IMG/VR virus record: IMGVR_UViG_3300031578_002305
Span: 1 to 23,600 of that record
Length of the DNA stretch: 23,600 nt
Direction: 5' to 3' (one strand)
DNA from: a virus
Part shown: positions 7,032 through 16,682 of the stretch, piece by piece
How the letters are laid out: every line of letters begins with the position of its first letter
Position numbering within the stretch: position 1 is the stretch's first letter
The notes under the pieces: model-generated
What the model was told of the DNA's origin: nothing
The model's database searches: none
The model's input: only the letters and a program-made list of their open reading frames with translations
Made by a program: the position numbers and the translations under genes

Positions 7032-9200
7032 TTATCCTCTTACTTCAAGAATGTGGATTTCGGAAAGCCATTCCACAGTCTGCGCTGCAGTTCCAGTGAC
7101 ACGGGCCACGATGTCATTCCCAACAATAGTGATGTCCATAGTCCAGGCTGGAGCACCCTGACTAGAATCCAACGTCCACGCCTTCGGAGCACCTACGAGC
7201 ACCGGAGCACCAGCTGCGTTTCGATAGACCAGGGTGTTGGTGAGTCCGAACACTGCGTTGAACCCGTCAACGTCCGTGCGCCTCGCCACAGCAAAGCCCC
7301 AAACGGAATATGCCTTGTCCGCTTCTGTCGGAAAGGTGAGGACCGTCGTCTGCGTTGCGTCGGTCGTCTCGATATGTGTTGTGACCCACCCACTCTGGTT
7401 TGGCTTCGTGGACGCTATGTTGTCGTCAGCGGAAAACGCACGATGCCCACCAACCCAAGCTCGAGCGCGAATACCCTGAGCCATCGTGGAACGCCACGGG
7501 ACGTTGCTCAGTGGGTAGGACTTGCAGAAATCCCCTACCGCAAAGTTCCCACGGAACGTGTTGTAGGCTTGCGTCGTGACCTTGTAGAGGTAGTTATTGA
7601 AGCCGAGTCCTACGTTCGCTCTGTTGCTTACTCGGTTGCCAGTGCCAATAGCGACCGTGCCTCCGTAAACAAAGTTTACTCCGCTGTAGCAGTAGTTCTC
7701 ATTTCCGATGGCAGTCTGACCGTAGTTGTAGGTGTTCCCCTGGATGCGGTTCTCGAATCCGACTGCTGTGTTCCTCAGGGAGTCTCCTGTGGAGAAGGAT
7801 GCTACCGAGTTGTAGTGTCCGACGATGACGTTGTGACGCTGGTATTGTGTAGCATTTCCGATATCCCCAAGCACATTGCCTTTGCCTCCGATGAGAATAT
7901 TCTCATGGCTCGTGCCATAGATGTAGGAGTCTCCCTGCCCCAAGAAGGTGTTGTAGTTAGCACTAAGACCACTATACCCACGGATGCCAGCGCGTGAGCC
8001 ACCACTAACCATGACCAGGTTACCGTAGTGGTTACCTCCTCCTTGGTTGTCGAGCCCAGCCCGTCCATCTCTCTGCGCCTTGATGACGACGTTGTAAAAG
8101 CCTAGGTCTGTGGGATCTTGACCGTGCGCTGCGTGCATGAAGTAGTTACCGATAACGATGTTGTATCTACCTCCCATGCGGTTTTTGTTGCCGATACTGG
8201 TGTTGTATTTCCCGGCAGCCTGGCTCTCCTTACCAATGAGAATCCCGCCGACGGACACCAGTGAATTTGAGTTCCCCCTCCCGATGGTGATGAGGTCGTT
8301 GCTCGTATGAATAGCAGAAGAAACAAACCCGCGACCGATGCAGATGTGGTCTGGGGACTCTGACCTGGCTCCATAGCCAATCGCGATGCCGTTGGTCGAG
8401 AGCACCGTGTGCGTGAATGCGCCTCGTCCAATAGCGATGTCGTTCGCTGCACCAGCGTCCGCGCCGCGTCCGATAGCAATGCCGTCCGTGGCACGCGCTA
8501 TCGCATTCCGCCCGTGAGCAAGGGTGTCGGCGAATCCAGCATTCGCCGCGTCACCGAAAGCCCAGGAGTTCGCACCGGCTGCAGATGCGTTGCTGCCATG
8601 AGCTAGAGACTCAAGACCAGCGGCCTCTGGTGCCGGACTGCCCTTACCGATGCCAGCACGGGTGCCAACACCGTCGGTCCAGAATCCTCCGCCACCACCG
8701 CCACCGGGTGCAGCATCCTGCTCAATGACGACTGTCATTAGCTGGGCAACACCAACCATATCGTCCGAGGTGTCGTTACCATGACGCCTAACTGCTAAGC
8801 GAAACTGGTCACCCTGAACAACACCATCTATCTGGGCAGATGTGAGAATGATAGCTGTCTCGGTCGTAACACCAGTTACAGCATCGGTGGCGTCTACTGC
8901 AAAAACTCCAGCAGCAAAGCTATCAACATCGAGATCATCAACACCTGGTGCGTGCTTCTCGAAGGCAACCTCCCAAACAACACTCCCGCTTGTGGCGACT
9001 CCAGCCATCCAAGTTAGGAGGATGGTAACATCCCCACTAGCATAGACGGTAGGCATGTTGAAGGTATAGAACGTCTCAGTTACTACACCCGCTGGAAAGA
9101 CTGCTACGCGGTGTCCATTACGGACAGCGAAAGTTGGCCTATTGGTTCCACTAACAAAGTCAGCTGCAAGTGGACCGGCTCTGAGTAGTGAGGTAGGCAT
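7032..9200 (-). CDS. Tail fibre with YadA-like beta-roll repeats
   Basis: A 722-residue fibre-type protein. Residues 1-163 form a beta-sandwich-like N-terminal domain (GDQFRLAVRRHGND near 130-143) likely used for tail attachment. A run of glycines (166-172) is a hinge. From about 195 to 590 come repeats of about 14-16 residues of the type DGIAIGRGADAGAANDIAIGRGAF, here seen as GIAIGRGA, DIAIGRGA and GIAIGYGA. This resembles the left-handed parallel beta-roll head of trimeric YadA-type adhesins, so a trimer is expected. The C-terminal domain (604-722) is another beta domain (FAVARRTDVDGFNAVFG, DITIVGNDIVARVTG) that could cap the fibre or bind receptor. I see no S74-type self-cleaving chaperone. 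The ATG overlaps the upstream TAA (TAATG). Receptor binding is inferred from the fold and location. Confidence 0.8.
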   Translation of the reverse strand: MPTSLLRAGPLAADFVSGTNRPTFAVRNGHRVAVFPAGVVTETFYTFNMPTVYASGDVTILLTWMAGVATSGSVVWEVAFEKHAPGVDDLDVDSFAAGVFAVDATDAVTGVTTETAIILTSAQIDGVVQGDQFRLAVRRHGNDTSDDMVGVAQLMTVVIEQDAAPGGGGGGGFWTDGVGTRAGIGKGSPAPEAAGLESLAHGSNASAAGANSWAFGDAANAGFADTLAHGRNAIARATDGIAIGRGADAGAANDIAIGRGAFTHTVLSTNGIAIGYGARSESPDHICIGRGFVSSAIHTSNDLITIGRGNSNSLVSVGGILIGKESQAAGKYNTSIGNKNRMGGRYNIVIGNYFMHAAHGQDPTDLGFYNVVIKAQRDGRAGLDNQGGGNHYGNLVMVSGGSRAGIRGYSGLSANYNTFLGQGDSYIYGTSHENILIGGKGNVLGDIGNATQYQRHNVIVGHYNSVASFSTGDSLRNTAVGFENRIQGNTYNYGQTAIGNENYCYSGVNFVYGGTVAIGTGNRVSNRANVGLGFNNYLYKVTTQAYNTFRGNFAVGDFCKSYPLSNVPWRSTMAQGIRARAWVGGHRAFSADDNIASTKPNQSGWVTTHIETTDATQTTVLTFPTEADKAYSVWGFAVARRTDVDGFNAVFGLTNTLVYRNAAGAPVLVGAPKAWTLDSSQGAPAWTMDITIVGNDIVARVTGTAAQTVEWLSEIHILEVRG

Positions 9201-9754
9201 TAGGTCGCGTTAACGCTGTAGGTGATTTTGAGGATGTCCAGGTTAGCAACCGGGATATCTCCAGCGAACAGGGCCGTGGCCCAGAGCACACCAGATGATC
9301 CGGACTTCGTGCCATCAGTAATCGCAAAGATCCCCTTGAGGGTTTGCGTAGCACTAATAGTGAACGTAGCAGGAGTCGGGTTAGTAATACTCTGTGATGC
9401 TGCGGCAGACGTAACCCAAGTGGGGCGCGTGCCTTCAGTGTAGCCAGTAGCTTCAGCCCATCCTGCGTGCGATGCAGCGGTATCCGTAGCCGCGAGTGCA
9501 GAGAAGGCAGCGTTGTCGATGAGCCCGAGATACCATAACGCAGGCGGTGCAGTGTTGAAGAAGTAGGAAGTAAGAATTGCATTCTTACCCTGATTCACAA
9601 CACCGTTCTTGAGCTTGTAAGTTTTGAAGAGTTCACCACCTCTCCATTGCTCAAGATTGAAATGGCCCTCAAAGCCAATCTTACTCTTAGGCAAACGGTG
9701 CCGCTCCAGTTGAGCACTAACACTCTGCCCGAACTCAAAATTCGATGCCGCCAT
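9200..9754 (-). CDS. Minor tail protein behind the tape measure
   Basis: About 184 residues, from the second of two adjacent ATGs; this start lies six bases from an AGGAG, while the first ATG (9757) lies only three bases away. The sequence contains WYLGLIDNAAFSALAATDTAASHAGW, seen as WYLGLID and DTAASHAGW. It continues with Thr/Ala-rich strands (NPTPATFTISATQTLKGIFA) and ends LDILKITYSVNAT. I recall similar proteins among tail-region genes of many phages, without a settled function. A polar, charged N-terminus (about 1-50, with KTYKLKNGVVNQGKNAILTS) precedes the beta-rich remainder. The TAA overlaps the fibre ATG (TAATG), so it is coupled to the fibre and may form its base or a collar. No enzyme motif is apparent. 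Confidence 0.65.
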   Translation of the reverse strand: MAASNFEFGQSVSAQLERHRLPKSKIGFEGHFNLEQWRGGELFKTYKLKNGVVNQGKNAILTSYFFNTAPPALWYLGLIDNAAFSALAATDTAASHAGWAEATGYTEGTRPTWVTSAAASQSITNPTPATFTISATQTLKGIFAITDGTKSGSSGVLWATALFAGDIPVANLDILKITYSVNAT

Positions 9755-9775
9755 CATGGACTCCTGTTATCGGCC

Positions 9776-12700
9776 CTAACGTCGCGGGCCACTGTTTGGT
9801 CTTAATTGAACTGTCCCTGTTCGGATACCGCGATTTATTTCCGCTACGACTTCTCGCGCTGTTACTTTTGGATCCGTAGATTCCTCAATGGTAATCGTGA
9901 CGGGGCCTACGTTTAGTGCCTGTTGCACTCCAGGAAGCGAGCCACGAGCGGAGAACGCTCCAAAGGGATTGACTTGTGTTGTCTGGATTGTAGAGCGCGT
10001 TCTCTGTTCGCCTGCTGGACGTTCAAGTTTCGTCTGTGACAGCGCTCGGACAAGAGCATCACGTGAGTTTCGGTCGTCGCGAAACGGTTGGATAGGTTTT
10101 GAGGGACTGAGTTGGTTACTGATCTCGCGCTGTTGTTTAATAATGTCTAGCGCCTTCTGGCGTTCCTCGACATCCTCAAAGCTAATCCGTGCACGTCGGA
10201 ATTGAAGTGTCCGAATCTCTTCGTCAATCAATTCTTGAGCCTTTGCATCTGCAACTCGTCGCTCGAGCACTTCCTTTAGCTCGCGCTCAGCGTCTGCCTG
10301 GCCTCGCCCAATTTGCTTAAGAAGTTCAGGGGAGACACGTGACTCAGGAGTTCCAGATTGGGTTGGCGATTTAATACCTAGTCCAAATGGGCTTTGGGCA
10401 GCATCCGCAAGAACTTTAGTATTGGCAGCAATTTGCTCAGAAACTGTTAACTGCTTCTGCTGTGTCGGACCCTCTCCACCTTGTTGCGAGGTTTCGGGCC
10501 GTGGACCATCCTTGAAGGTTCCGGACTTTGGACCATCCTTGAGGGTTCCGGGCCGTGGACCAGCTAGGCGCTGTCCTGGGCGTAGTCCTTGCCGTGCAAG
10601 AGCTTTCTCTTGCTTCTCAGCCTCTCGCCTTGCTTTCTGGAAAGCCACCTGCCGTTCGTTTTCTTGCTTAAATTGTTCAGCGATTGCATTTTGCTGAAGC
10701 TGGATTGATGGAGCACCTCGCCCGAGGCGGATGGTAGTATCAATCTCACGTCGGGGAAGTGTCTTCGGCAGCTCCTCCCTTTGAGGCGTTACATTTACTG
10801 GAGTCTTAGTCTCCGCTTGTGCACGAATACCCGCGAGACGTGCTTCGAGTGTTGGGGCAGCTTTTAGGCGCTCAGCATTTTCTGCTGCAATCCGCACGGC
10901 TGCAACCGAACGGGCTGCCCCTGCGGCACGACGCGTTCTCTCACGTTCTTCGGCCTCGACAGTCGCTTTCGCCTGCTCTACAGCAATGCCAGGGACTTCT
11001 TCCTTAAATGCCTTTGCGAAGTTCTTGGCAGCTTCTGTCCCAGTCTTCTTCGAACCTTTAGCGATGGTAGCATCAATCTCACGAGTTAGACCCACGACCG
11101 GCGGTGGCGTAACTTCACCAGGAACGGTTCCGATATTAGCAGGAGCATCGAAGATCCCTTGACGTTTGATGATCGCAGCAGATGCCTTCTTGATGTTCTC
11201 AGCAAAATCGAGAGTCTTAGTCGCTGCGTTCTCAACCTCTTGAGTCTCACCGGCCTTTGCCGCAATGGCAATATCAATAAGTTTATTCTGTAGTTGAAGG
11301 GCAGCGATCTGAGCCTGGCGTGCCTGATCCTCTTTTGTGACTCCCTGGATATCCCCTAGTCGGGTTGTGTCATTTTGATTAGCAAGGAGGCGACCGAATG
11401 CTGCCTCAAGCTCCACAACATCAGGAGCGCTACGAGCATCGACCTGTCCGAAATTTCCTCCTCCTGCGAGAAGAACCTTTTTCAGCTCGTTAAAGCGGAT
11501 GTTGAACTCTTGAAGCAGCGAAGGATCTTGAACACCTGTCTGTAGTTGCTCAGTCAGCTCGCGGAGGCGAGTAACATTCTCCTGAACGCTCACGACAACA
11601 GCGTTTTGAGCCTTGATCTGCCTCTGGAGAAATTTCTCCAGGGACTCGGTGGGTCCCCTGGTCGGGAGAGCACCCGGTGATCCAGGAGTGCTCGTCTGTG
11701 GTGCCCCAAAGATCTGTTGTTGCTGGCGCGATTGGGCGATCCCCGCATTAGTCTCGCCCACCCCGGATGTCTGGAATCCCTGAAGTGCGTTCTCGAAGTT
11801 CTGGAGATTTCCTGCGAACTCTGTGAGAGCCGAACTACCACCAATGCGGATCCCTTCAGCGGCCGAGAGCGCTTCCTTGAGATCCTTCTGTTGGAGCTTA
11901 AGATTCGCGACCCGATCATCCTCTGCACGCTTCGTAAGTTCGGCGCGTGTAGCAGCCTCTAGATTGAGAGCACGCTCTCGCTGGATGCCTTCGGCTTCTG
12001 CGCCGCCACCGATGAGAGTCTGGAGCGAACGGATACGTGCCAGACGCTTCTGCTGTTCACCAACTTGCTCAACGAGCTTGTCCCGTTCCTTAGTTGCCAG
12101 AACTTGCTTCTGGTTGAAGGCATCAGCTTCCTTACTGATGGTCCTGAATAGAAACTGTGCGATCTCTAGGCGGCGTTGACGTAGCCCCTCTTCCTTTGCC
12201 CGCTCCTCGTTGAGGCTTCTAATTGTTTCGAGACGTTGACGCTCCTCGGCAAAAGCCTGGAGACCCGCCAAGCGAATCTGCTGCTCACGCGCGGCAGACT
12301 TCTCAATCGCCTCCTGCTCTCTACGAACCTTTGCAATTTCCTTGAAAATCTTATCGAAGTCTTCTCCAGTGTTTGCTTCTCCGAGAGACTCTTGAAGATC
12401 TGAAAGTTTCTTAGCAGCTTGGAGTTGAGCCTCGGACCCATTCTTAACAAGCTTCTGCTCTCTTTGAATTGCAGCAATGCGCTGCTCAAGAACTTCACGC
12501 GCTCCACGCCCACTTACACGGGTGAGCTTGGCACGGAGATCAGCAAGTTCAACCTCATTCTGCACCTCAGCGTTGCTGACCTTGATGCTCGCAGCAATAC
12601 GCTTCTCAGTAAGTTCTTTCAAGAGATCGTTCTGGAGTTTGAAGGCTGCGAGGCTCCCTTCCTCCGCCGCCGCTTGCGTCTTAGCTTGTGCCTGTTCGAT

Positions 12701-15700
12701 GGCAGCATCGAGAACACGTGCTGACTGCCCTGCTCCAGCCCCGATTAGGTCGATTCCAAGACGCTTCTTGTTTAGCGCCTGGAAAGTCTTCTCAATATCG
12801 TCCGTGGCTGCCTTGGCGTCCTTGGTCGCCGCTTGAACAGCTTTCTTGGTGTTGGCAATCCGAGCAGTTAGGCCCGCGTTGAAGGAACTAGTTGCAACGG
12901 TAAGTGAACGTTCAAGCTCTTTAGACTGTGTTCCGACCTCGCTGATCAGATCCGTTGCAGCACGACGTTGGAGAGCGATGGCTCCCAGCTGCTTCTTAGT
13001 CGTCTCTTCGATCGAGTCAACAACAAATGCAGTTTGCTTCGAGAGGATCGCTCGCGTTTTCTTGGCCGCGTCCTCACGACGCTGCAAGACTGCGAGGTTA
13101 GCATCCTCAACCGCCTTAAGTTCCTCCTCTGATATACTCAGAATGAGTGCAGAGAGTGCTTCACCAGCAATAACGGCAGCAGTTGCAATTGCAAGGATCG
13201 GGATTTTACCTAGGGCCGCTCCAAAGCTAAGGCCAGCAACTCGGGCTGCCTTGAAAGCAAGAGCAAGGTTTGTAAGACCGAGGGCGGCGCCAGCAAGAGC
13301 TGCACCGGCAAGCACCCGTCCAATAGTCCGTCCAAGAGCATTGAGAACACTAATCGTCTTAGTGACGATACTATCGATGCCGCCCATCTCTTTAATGAAC
13401 CTAACGATGGCTTCAATTGCAGGAGTTCCTAGCTCCTTCTCAAAGAGGTTCCTGGCTGTGGCTCCCATGATCGCCAGCTGCTGACCCGTGCTCTGGATGA
13501 CAAGCTGAGTCTTCTCACCAAATGCTTCAGTAGTTTGTTCTCTAAGTGCCTTAATAGCTTCTTCGGCATCTTGCGCGCCCTTACCACTAAGAGCAAGAGC
13601 ACCAACGATAGCGCGAATACGTCCGAAGCCTTCAGCGGTGCCTTCAACAGTATTGCCAAGTTCGTTGATGAAAGATGTAAGAGCCGGAATAAATCCACGG
13701 GCATCAATGAGTGCTCTACCAGTAGCGACACCAAGCTTGGTGAGAGCCTCTTCACCAGCCGCTGTGGGCTTGAGAAGTTTAAGAATGACGTTGCGGATAG
13801 CTGTGATGGCCTCATCAGCCTTGAAGCCTTGCCGCGTGATCGCGTCAATAGATCCAGCAACCTCTTCGAGACTAACACCAAGCTGGTTCGCAGGGACAGC
13901 AACACGACCAAGGATACCGGAGAGATCCTCAACCCGCAGAGCACCAAGTTCAACAGCCTTGAAGAGTTTTGCTGCGACTAGTTCAGCCTGTTCAGATGGG
14001 ATTCTGAATGAATTGATAGCAGACGTTAGGAGGTCGGTAGCTGTTGCGGCATCCGTAGCACCGGTAACGGCAAGTTGATTCGCAGCGGTAAGGAACCGGA
14101 GTGCCTCTGCACCCTTAATAGCTTGGTCGCTAGAGTTCTTAATCTGGCGCGAAATAATCTGGTAAAGACCATCGGCTTGGGAGAGAGTATCAATACCGAA
14201 CGCACTACTTAAGGCTCGTAAGGAATCGGCCCATTCTTCGGTTGTTCTTGTGCTCGTCCCCGCAATGGTATTGACCTGGGCAATCTTGATTGAAAGTGTA
14301 GCAGCCTGGTCAGCGGCTGCTGTTATTGCAGTGACTAATCGGAAGGCCCCACCGATGAGTAAACTAATACCGATAAGATTAGCAAGACCCTTAATTGAGG
14401 AACCAAGACCTTTGGTCGCTACGTTAGCCTGATCCGCTCCAATCGCGACTTGCTTTTCAGCCGCAGCTAGCTCGAGTGCAGCCAACTCGGCTTGAGTAAG
14501 GTTCCCGGTGAACTTGAGTGTGCCAGCTCGCGCCTGAGCGATGGCGACCTCTACCTGCTTAAAGGCTCCAACGCTAGTTGCGGCAAACTTCCTAACTGCC
14601 ACCTCAGCCTGGAGGAAGTTGTTGATTTCCTGCTTACCAGCGGTGCCTGTAGCTAGGCGCTGCGCGACAACAGGTGTGCGGGTCTGTATTGTATTCGCAC
14701 GTCGCAGGTTTTCAAGTCTGATGAACTCAGCAGCAACACGCTTCTCATCCGCAATCCGTTGTGCTGTTTGCTTCTTGAGTCCTGCGAGATTGAGTGTCCG
14801 TGCTTCAAGCTCTCCTGATATTCTAGTAGCAATGATTCTTTCTTCGTCTGTAATTTTCTGAATAGTCAGTCGTCTGAACTCGGCGGCGACACGTTGCTCG
14901 TCCGCAATTCGTTGGATCGTTTGCTTCTTGAGGCTAGCGCGGTTAAGCTTCTCAGCTGTTCGCTCGGCAGCGATGCGAGCATCAATAACTTTCTGCTGGT
15001 CAGCAATTTGCTGTGCCGTTTGTTTGGTGAACTCAGCGGCGACACGCTTCTCATCCGCAATTCGTTGGATCGTTTGCGCCTTGAGACTAGCGCGGTTGAG
15101 ATTTCCTGCTTTTAGCTCCGCAGCGATGCGAGTGTCAATAACTTTCTGCTGGTCAGCAATTTGCTGTGCCGTTTGTTTGGTGAACTCAGCGGCGACACGC
15201 TTCTCATCCGCAATTCGTTGGATCGTTTGCTTCTGGATGGCAGCATCACGTCCGGCAGTCTGTGCAATGAACTCAGCAGCAACACGTTTCTCATCCGCAA
15301 TCCGGATGTTCCCCTCTCGCTTGATCGCCGCGATGCGGGCGGCTTCTCGCTGCTTATCAAGAGCTTGTAGCTTGCCCTGAGTAGTGTCCTCGTCCTTGAA
15401 TCTTTGACCCTTGGCCTTCTCAACCCCTGGCGCACGAGCAGCTACACCTGCGATGCTAGCTCTAAGTGCCACAGCACGGGCGCGAAGGGCAGCGACTTCA
15501 GCATTGATGACTGGGACGGCTGAGGCACGAGCAGCTTTTGAAGCTTCAATTGCTTTTGTTGCAAGAGCCTCAGCCTCAGTATTGAGACGCGTTCCCTTAA
15601 CACGCGCTGCTGCTGCCGCACCGGCATTCTTTTGAGCAACGGCAAGAGCCTCTTGGGCTGCTGCCGCTTCGAAGGCGGCAGCCGCTTCAATTCGGAGGGC

Positions 15701-16090
15701 CTCAGCCGTCGCGACTAGTTGAGTATCTTGTTTGATACCGGATGCAGCCGCAAGCGCGTCCGCCCTAGCAAGGAGAGCAGTTGCTTCAGCGGCGAGTGCG
15801 GCTTGGGATGCCAGCACCTTCAAGTTATCAGATTGGGCTCGGACAACTGTCGAAGTCTGGGTGATCTCATCTCCCAGGTTGCGCCAAGTTGTGGTAACCC
15901 TATTACCGGCTGCGTCTATTTGAGTAAGCGTGCGGACGAGGACATCCCCACTTCTGTTGAGCGTAGACTGGTCTTTGACAACTTTTGCGGTGACTTTTTC
16001 GAAATTTACAAACGCGGTAACCGCCTGGTCAATAGCACTGATCAGGCTAGTAGCATCACCTCTTAAATTAACTTGTGGGTCAGTAGCCAT
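9776..16090 (-). CDS. Tail tape measure protein (TP901 type)
   Basis: At 2104 residues this is by far the largest protein. It sets tail length and leads DNA ejection in siphophages. Residues about 622-777 carry the TP901-type core: a helical segment with ALSSAFGIDTLSQADGLYQI, ISSAI-type repeats, VEDLSGILGRVAVPANQLGV and a trailing AAGEEALTKLGV. Hydrophobic stretches at about 560-603 and 918-983 are candidates for membrane insertion during ejection. The rest is Ala/Gln/Arg/Glu-rich helix, including a 51-residue tandem repeat at about 270-460 and a low-complexity PRPGTLKDG-type repeat near 1840-1865. The C-terminus (VGPVTITIEESTDPKVTAREV) is typical of these proteins. At 0.15 nm per residue it predicts a tail near 315 nm. 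The start codon overlaps the upstream stop (TGATG) and has GGGAG upstream. Confidence 0.95.
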   Translation of the reverse strand: MATDPQVNLRGDATSLISAIDQAVTAFVNFEKVTAKVVKDQSTLNRSGDVLVRTLTQIDAAGNRVTTTWRNLGDEITQTSTVVRAQSDNLKVLASQAALAAEATALLARADALAAASGIKQDTQLVATAEALRIEAAAAFEAAAAQEALAVAQKNAGAAAAARVKGTRLNTEAEALATKAIEASKAARASAVPVINAEVAALRARAVALRASIAGVAARAPGVEKAKGQRFKDEDTTQGKLQALDKQREAARIAAIKREGNIRIADEKRVAAEFIAQTAGRDAAIQKQTIQRIADEKRVAAEFTKQTAQQIADQQKVIDTRIAAELKAGNLNRASLKAQTIQRIADEKRVAAEFTKQTAQQIADQQKVIDARIAAERTAEKLNRASLKKQTIQRIADEQRVAAEFRRLTIQKITDEERIIATRISGELEARTLNLAGLKKQTAQRIADEKRVAAEFIRLENLRRANTIQTRTPVVAQRLATGTAGKQEINNFLQAEVAVRKFAATSVGAFKQVEVAIAQARAGTLKFTGNLTQAELAALELAAAEKQVAIGADQANVATKGLGSSIKGLANLIGISLLIGGAFRLVTAITAAADQAATLSIKIAQVNTIAGTSTRTTEEWADSLRALSSAFGIDTLSQADGLYQIISRQIKNSSDQAIKGAEALRFLTAANQLAVTGATDAATATDLLTSAINSFRIPSEQAELVAAKLFKAVELGALRVEDLSGILGRVAVPANQLGVSLEEVAGSIDAITRQGFKADEAITAIRNVILKLLKPTAAGEEALTKLGVATGRALIDARGFIPALTSFINELGNTVEGTAEGFGRIRAIVGALALSGKGAQDAEEAIKALREQTTEAFGEKTQLVIQSTGQQLAIMGATARNLFEKELGTPAIEAIVRFIKEMGGIDSIVTKTISVLNALGRTIGRVLAGAALAGAALGLTNLALAFKAARVAGLSFGAALGKIPILAIATAAVIAGEALSALILSISEEELKAVEDANLAVLQRREDAAKKTRAILSKQTAFVVDSIEETTKKQLGAIALQRRAATDLISEVGTQSKELERSLTVATSSFNAGLTARIANTKKAVQAATKDAKAATDDIEKTFQALNKKRLGIDLIGAGAGQSARVLDAAIEQAQAKTQAAAEEGSLAAFKLQNDLLKELTEKRIAASIKVSNAEVQNEVELADLRAKLTRVSGRGAREVLEQRIAAIQREQKLVKNGSEAQLQAAKKLSDLQESLGEANTGEDFDKIFKEIAKVRREQEAIEKSAAREQQIRLAGLQAFAEERQRLETIRSLNEERAKEEGLRQRRLEIAQFLFRTISKEADAFNQKQVLATKERDKLVEQVGEQQKRLARIRSLQTLIGGGAEAEGIQRERALNLEAATRAELTKRAEDDRVANLKLQQKDLKEALSAAEGIRIGGSSALTEFAGNLQNFENALQGFQTSGVGETNAGIAQSRQQQQIFGAPQTSTPGSPGALPTRGPTESLEKFLQRQIKAQNAVVVSVQENVTRLRELTEQLQTGVQDPSLLQEFNIRFNELKKVLLAGGGNFGQVDARSAPDVVELEAAFGRLLANQNDTTRLGDIQGVTKEDQARQAQIAALQLQNKLIDIAIAAKAGETQEVENAATKTLDFAENIKKASAAIIKRQGIFDAPANIGTVPGEVTPPPVVGLTREIDATIAKGSKKTGTEAAKNFAKAFKEEVPGIAVEQAKATVEAEERERTRRAAGAARSVAAVRIAAENAERLKAAPTLEARLAGIRAQAETKTPVNVTPQREELPKTLPRREIDTTIRLGRGAPSIQLQQNAIAEQFKQENERQVAFQKARREAEKQEKALARQGLRPGQRLAGPRPGTLKDGPKSGTFKDGPRPETSQQGGEGPTQQKQLTVSEQIAANTKVLADAAQSPFGLGIKSPTQSGTPESRVSPELLKQIGRGQADAERELKEVLERRVADAKAQELIDEEIRTLQFRRARISFEDVEERQKALDIIKQQREISNQLSPSKPIQPFRDDRNSRDALVRALSQTKLERPAGEQRTRSTIQTTQVNPFGAFSARGSLPGVQQALNVGPVTITIEESTDPKVTAREVVAEINRGIRTGTVQLRPNSGPRR
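10496..10562 (-). repeat. 27-bp low-complexity repeat in the tape measure
   Basis: Two full units and one half unit of a 27-base repeat encode the 9-residue series PRPGTLKDG, PKSGTFKDG, PRPETSQQG. It is in frame and probably forms a flexible Pro/Gly linker near the C-terminal part of the tape measure. Confidence 0.85.
14780..15238 (-). repeat. 51-residue tandem repeat in the tape measure (153-bp period)
   Basis: Two near-identical units (about 15086-15238 and 14933-15085) and a third degenerate one (about 14780-14932) encode QTIQRIADEKRVAAEF followed by QQIADQQKVID, RIAAE and LNRASLK. The DNA string ctcagcggcgacacgc begins at 15185 and again at 15032, exactly 153 bases apart. Further partial copies of IADEKRVAAEF flank the block on both sides. 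The composition predicts a long helix or coiled coil. Confidence 0.9.
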
Positions 16091-16677
16091 CAGTCTCCCT
16101 CAAAGAATACTGTCTTGCCCTTAAAGAACTCAGTAAGCACGAAGCGTGCTTCGTCTTCGAACTCTCTAGCAACATGAGCTTCGAATGCGTCAATGCCGTC
16201 AGTCAGGGCTTCAACCCCTTGGTCGTGGAAAGCCATTTGCCAAGAGACAGTTTGGAAAGAAAACTTGAAAACAAACTGCCCGTTAGTGCTTGCAGGATAT
16301 GAGAAAACGTAGGCACGCTCACCCAGTTTCTTTCCTTCTTTAGTATCCTGAATCCCTGGTCGGCGACGACCACCTGGAAACTCAGGAACACCTTTACGCT
16401 GTCCGACCGGCGGTGAGGCAATCTTGGCCTCTACTGAGTTAAGTGCGCGTTTTGTTTTGAGTGCTTTGGAGAGGGCATAGAAAGTAGCAGCCGACATTCC
16501 AGTATCGACTGCCACTTTCCTGAGTGCCGTTCTAACAAAGAGGTCACCACCCTGTGTCCAGACTCTGACAAGCCGCCTCCGCAAAGCCTCAGTTGGACTC
16601 TCAGAAGCACCCTTTCCCTGGAGGCGATTCCTCATGGCCTTGATGCCAGCGATGTCGACATCTATATTAAAGGCCAT
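16090..16677 (-). CDS. Virion structural protein of unknown role, before the tape measure
   Basis: About 195 residues from the ATG at 16677, chosen because AGGAAG lies eight bases upstream. A GTG at 16686 that overlaps the frameshift-product stop (GTGA) is the alternative. The protein has a basic helical N-terminal half (RNRLQGKG, EALRRRLVRVWTQGGDLFV), a DTGMSAATFYALS motif of a kind seen in tail-completion or HK97 gp10-like proteins, a basic Pro/Gly loop (EFPGGRRRPGIQ) and a C-terminal part with FSFQTVSWQMAFHDQG and FEAHVAREFEDEARF. Its position between the tail chaperone and the tape measure suggests tail assembly or a minor tail component. I cannot name the family with confidence. Its stop overlaps the tape-measure ATG (TGATG). 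Confidence 0.7.
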   Translation of the reverse strand: MAFNIDVDIAGIKAMRNRLQGKGASESPTEALRRRLVRVWTQGGDLFVRTALRKVAVDTGMSAATFYALSKALKTKRALNSVEAKIASPPVGQRKGVPEFPGGRRRPGIQDTKEGKKLGERAYVFSYPASTNGQFVFKFSFQTVSWQMAFHDQGVEALTDGIDAFEAHVAREFEDEARFVLTEFFKGKTVFFEGD

Positions 16678-16682
16678 GAGGA

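Noticed and set aside
7053-7997. A 314-codon open frame on the plus strand opposite the tail fibre gene
   Set aside because: It lies wholly inside the fibre gene, whose repeats and C-terminal domain are recognisable. The predicted product is Ser/Val/Arg-rich without a known motif, and the opposite frame is kept open by the repetitive codons of the fibre.
12846-13484. A 212-codon plus-strand frame opposite the tape measure
   Set aside because: It is Ala/Arg/Ser-rich, mirrors helical coding DNA of the tape measure, and has no independent support. The other plus-strand frames over the tape measure are rejected for the same reason.
14740-15300. Repeats taken as a CRISPR array
   Set aside because: The period is 153 bases, in frame, without spacers of alternating unrelated sequence, and it encodes a continuous helical repeat.
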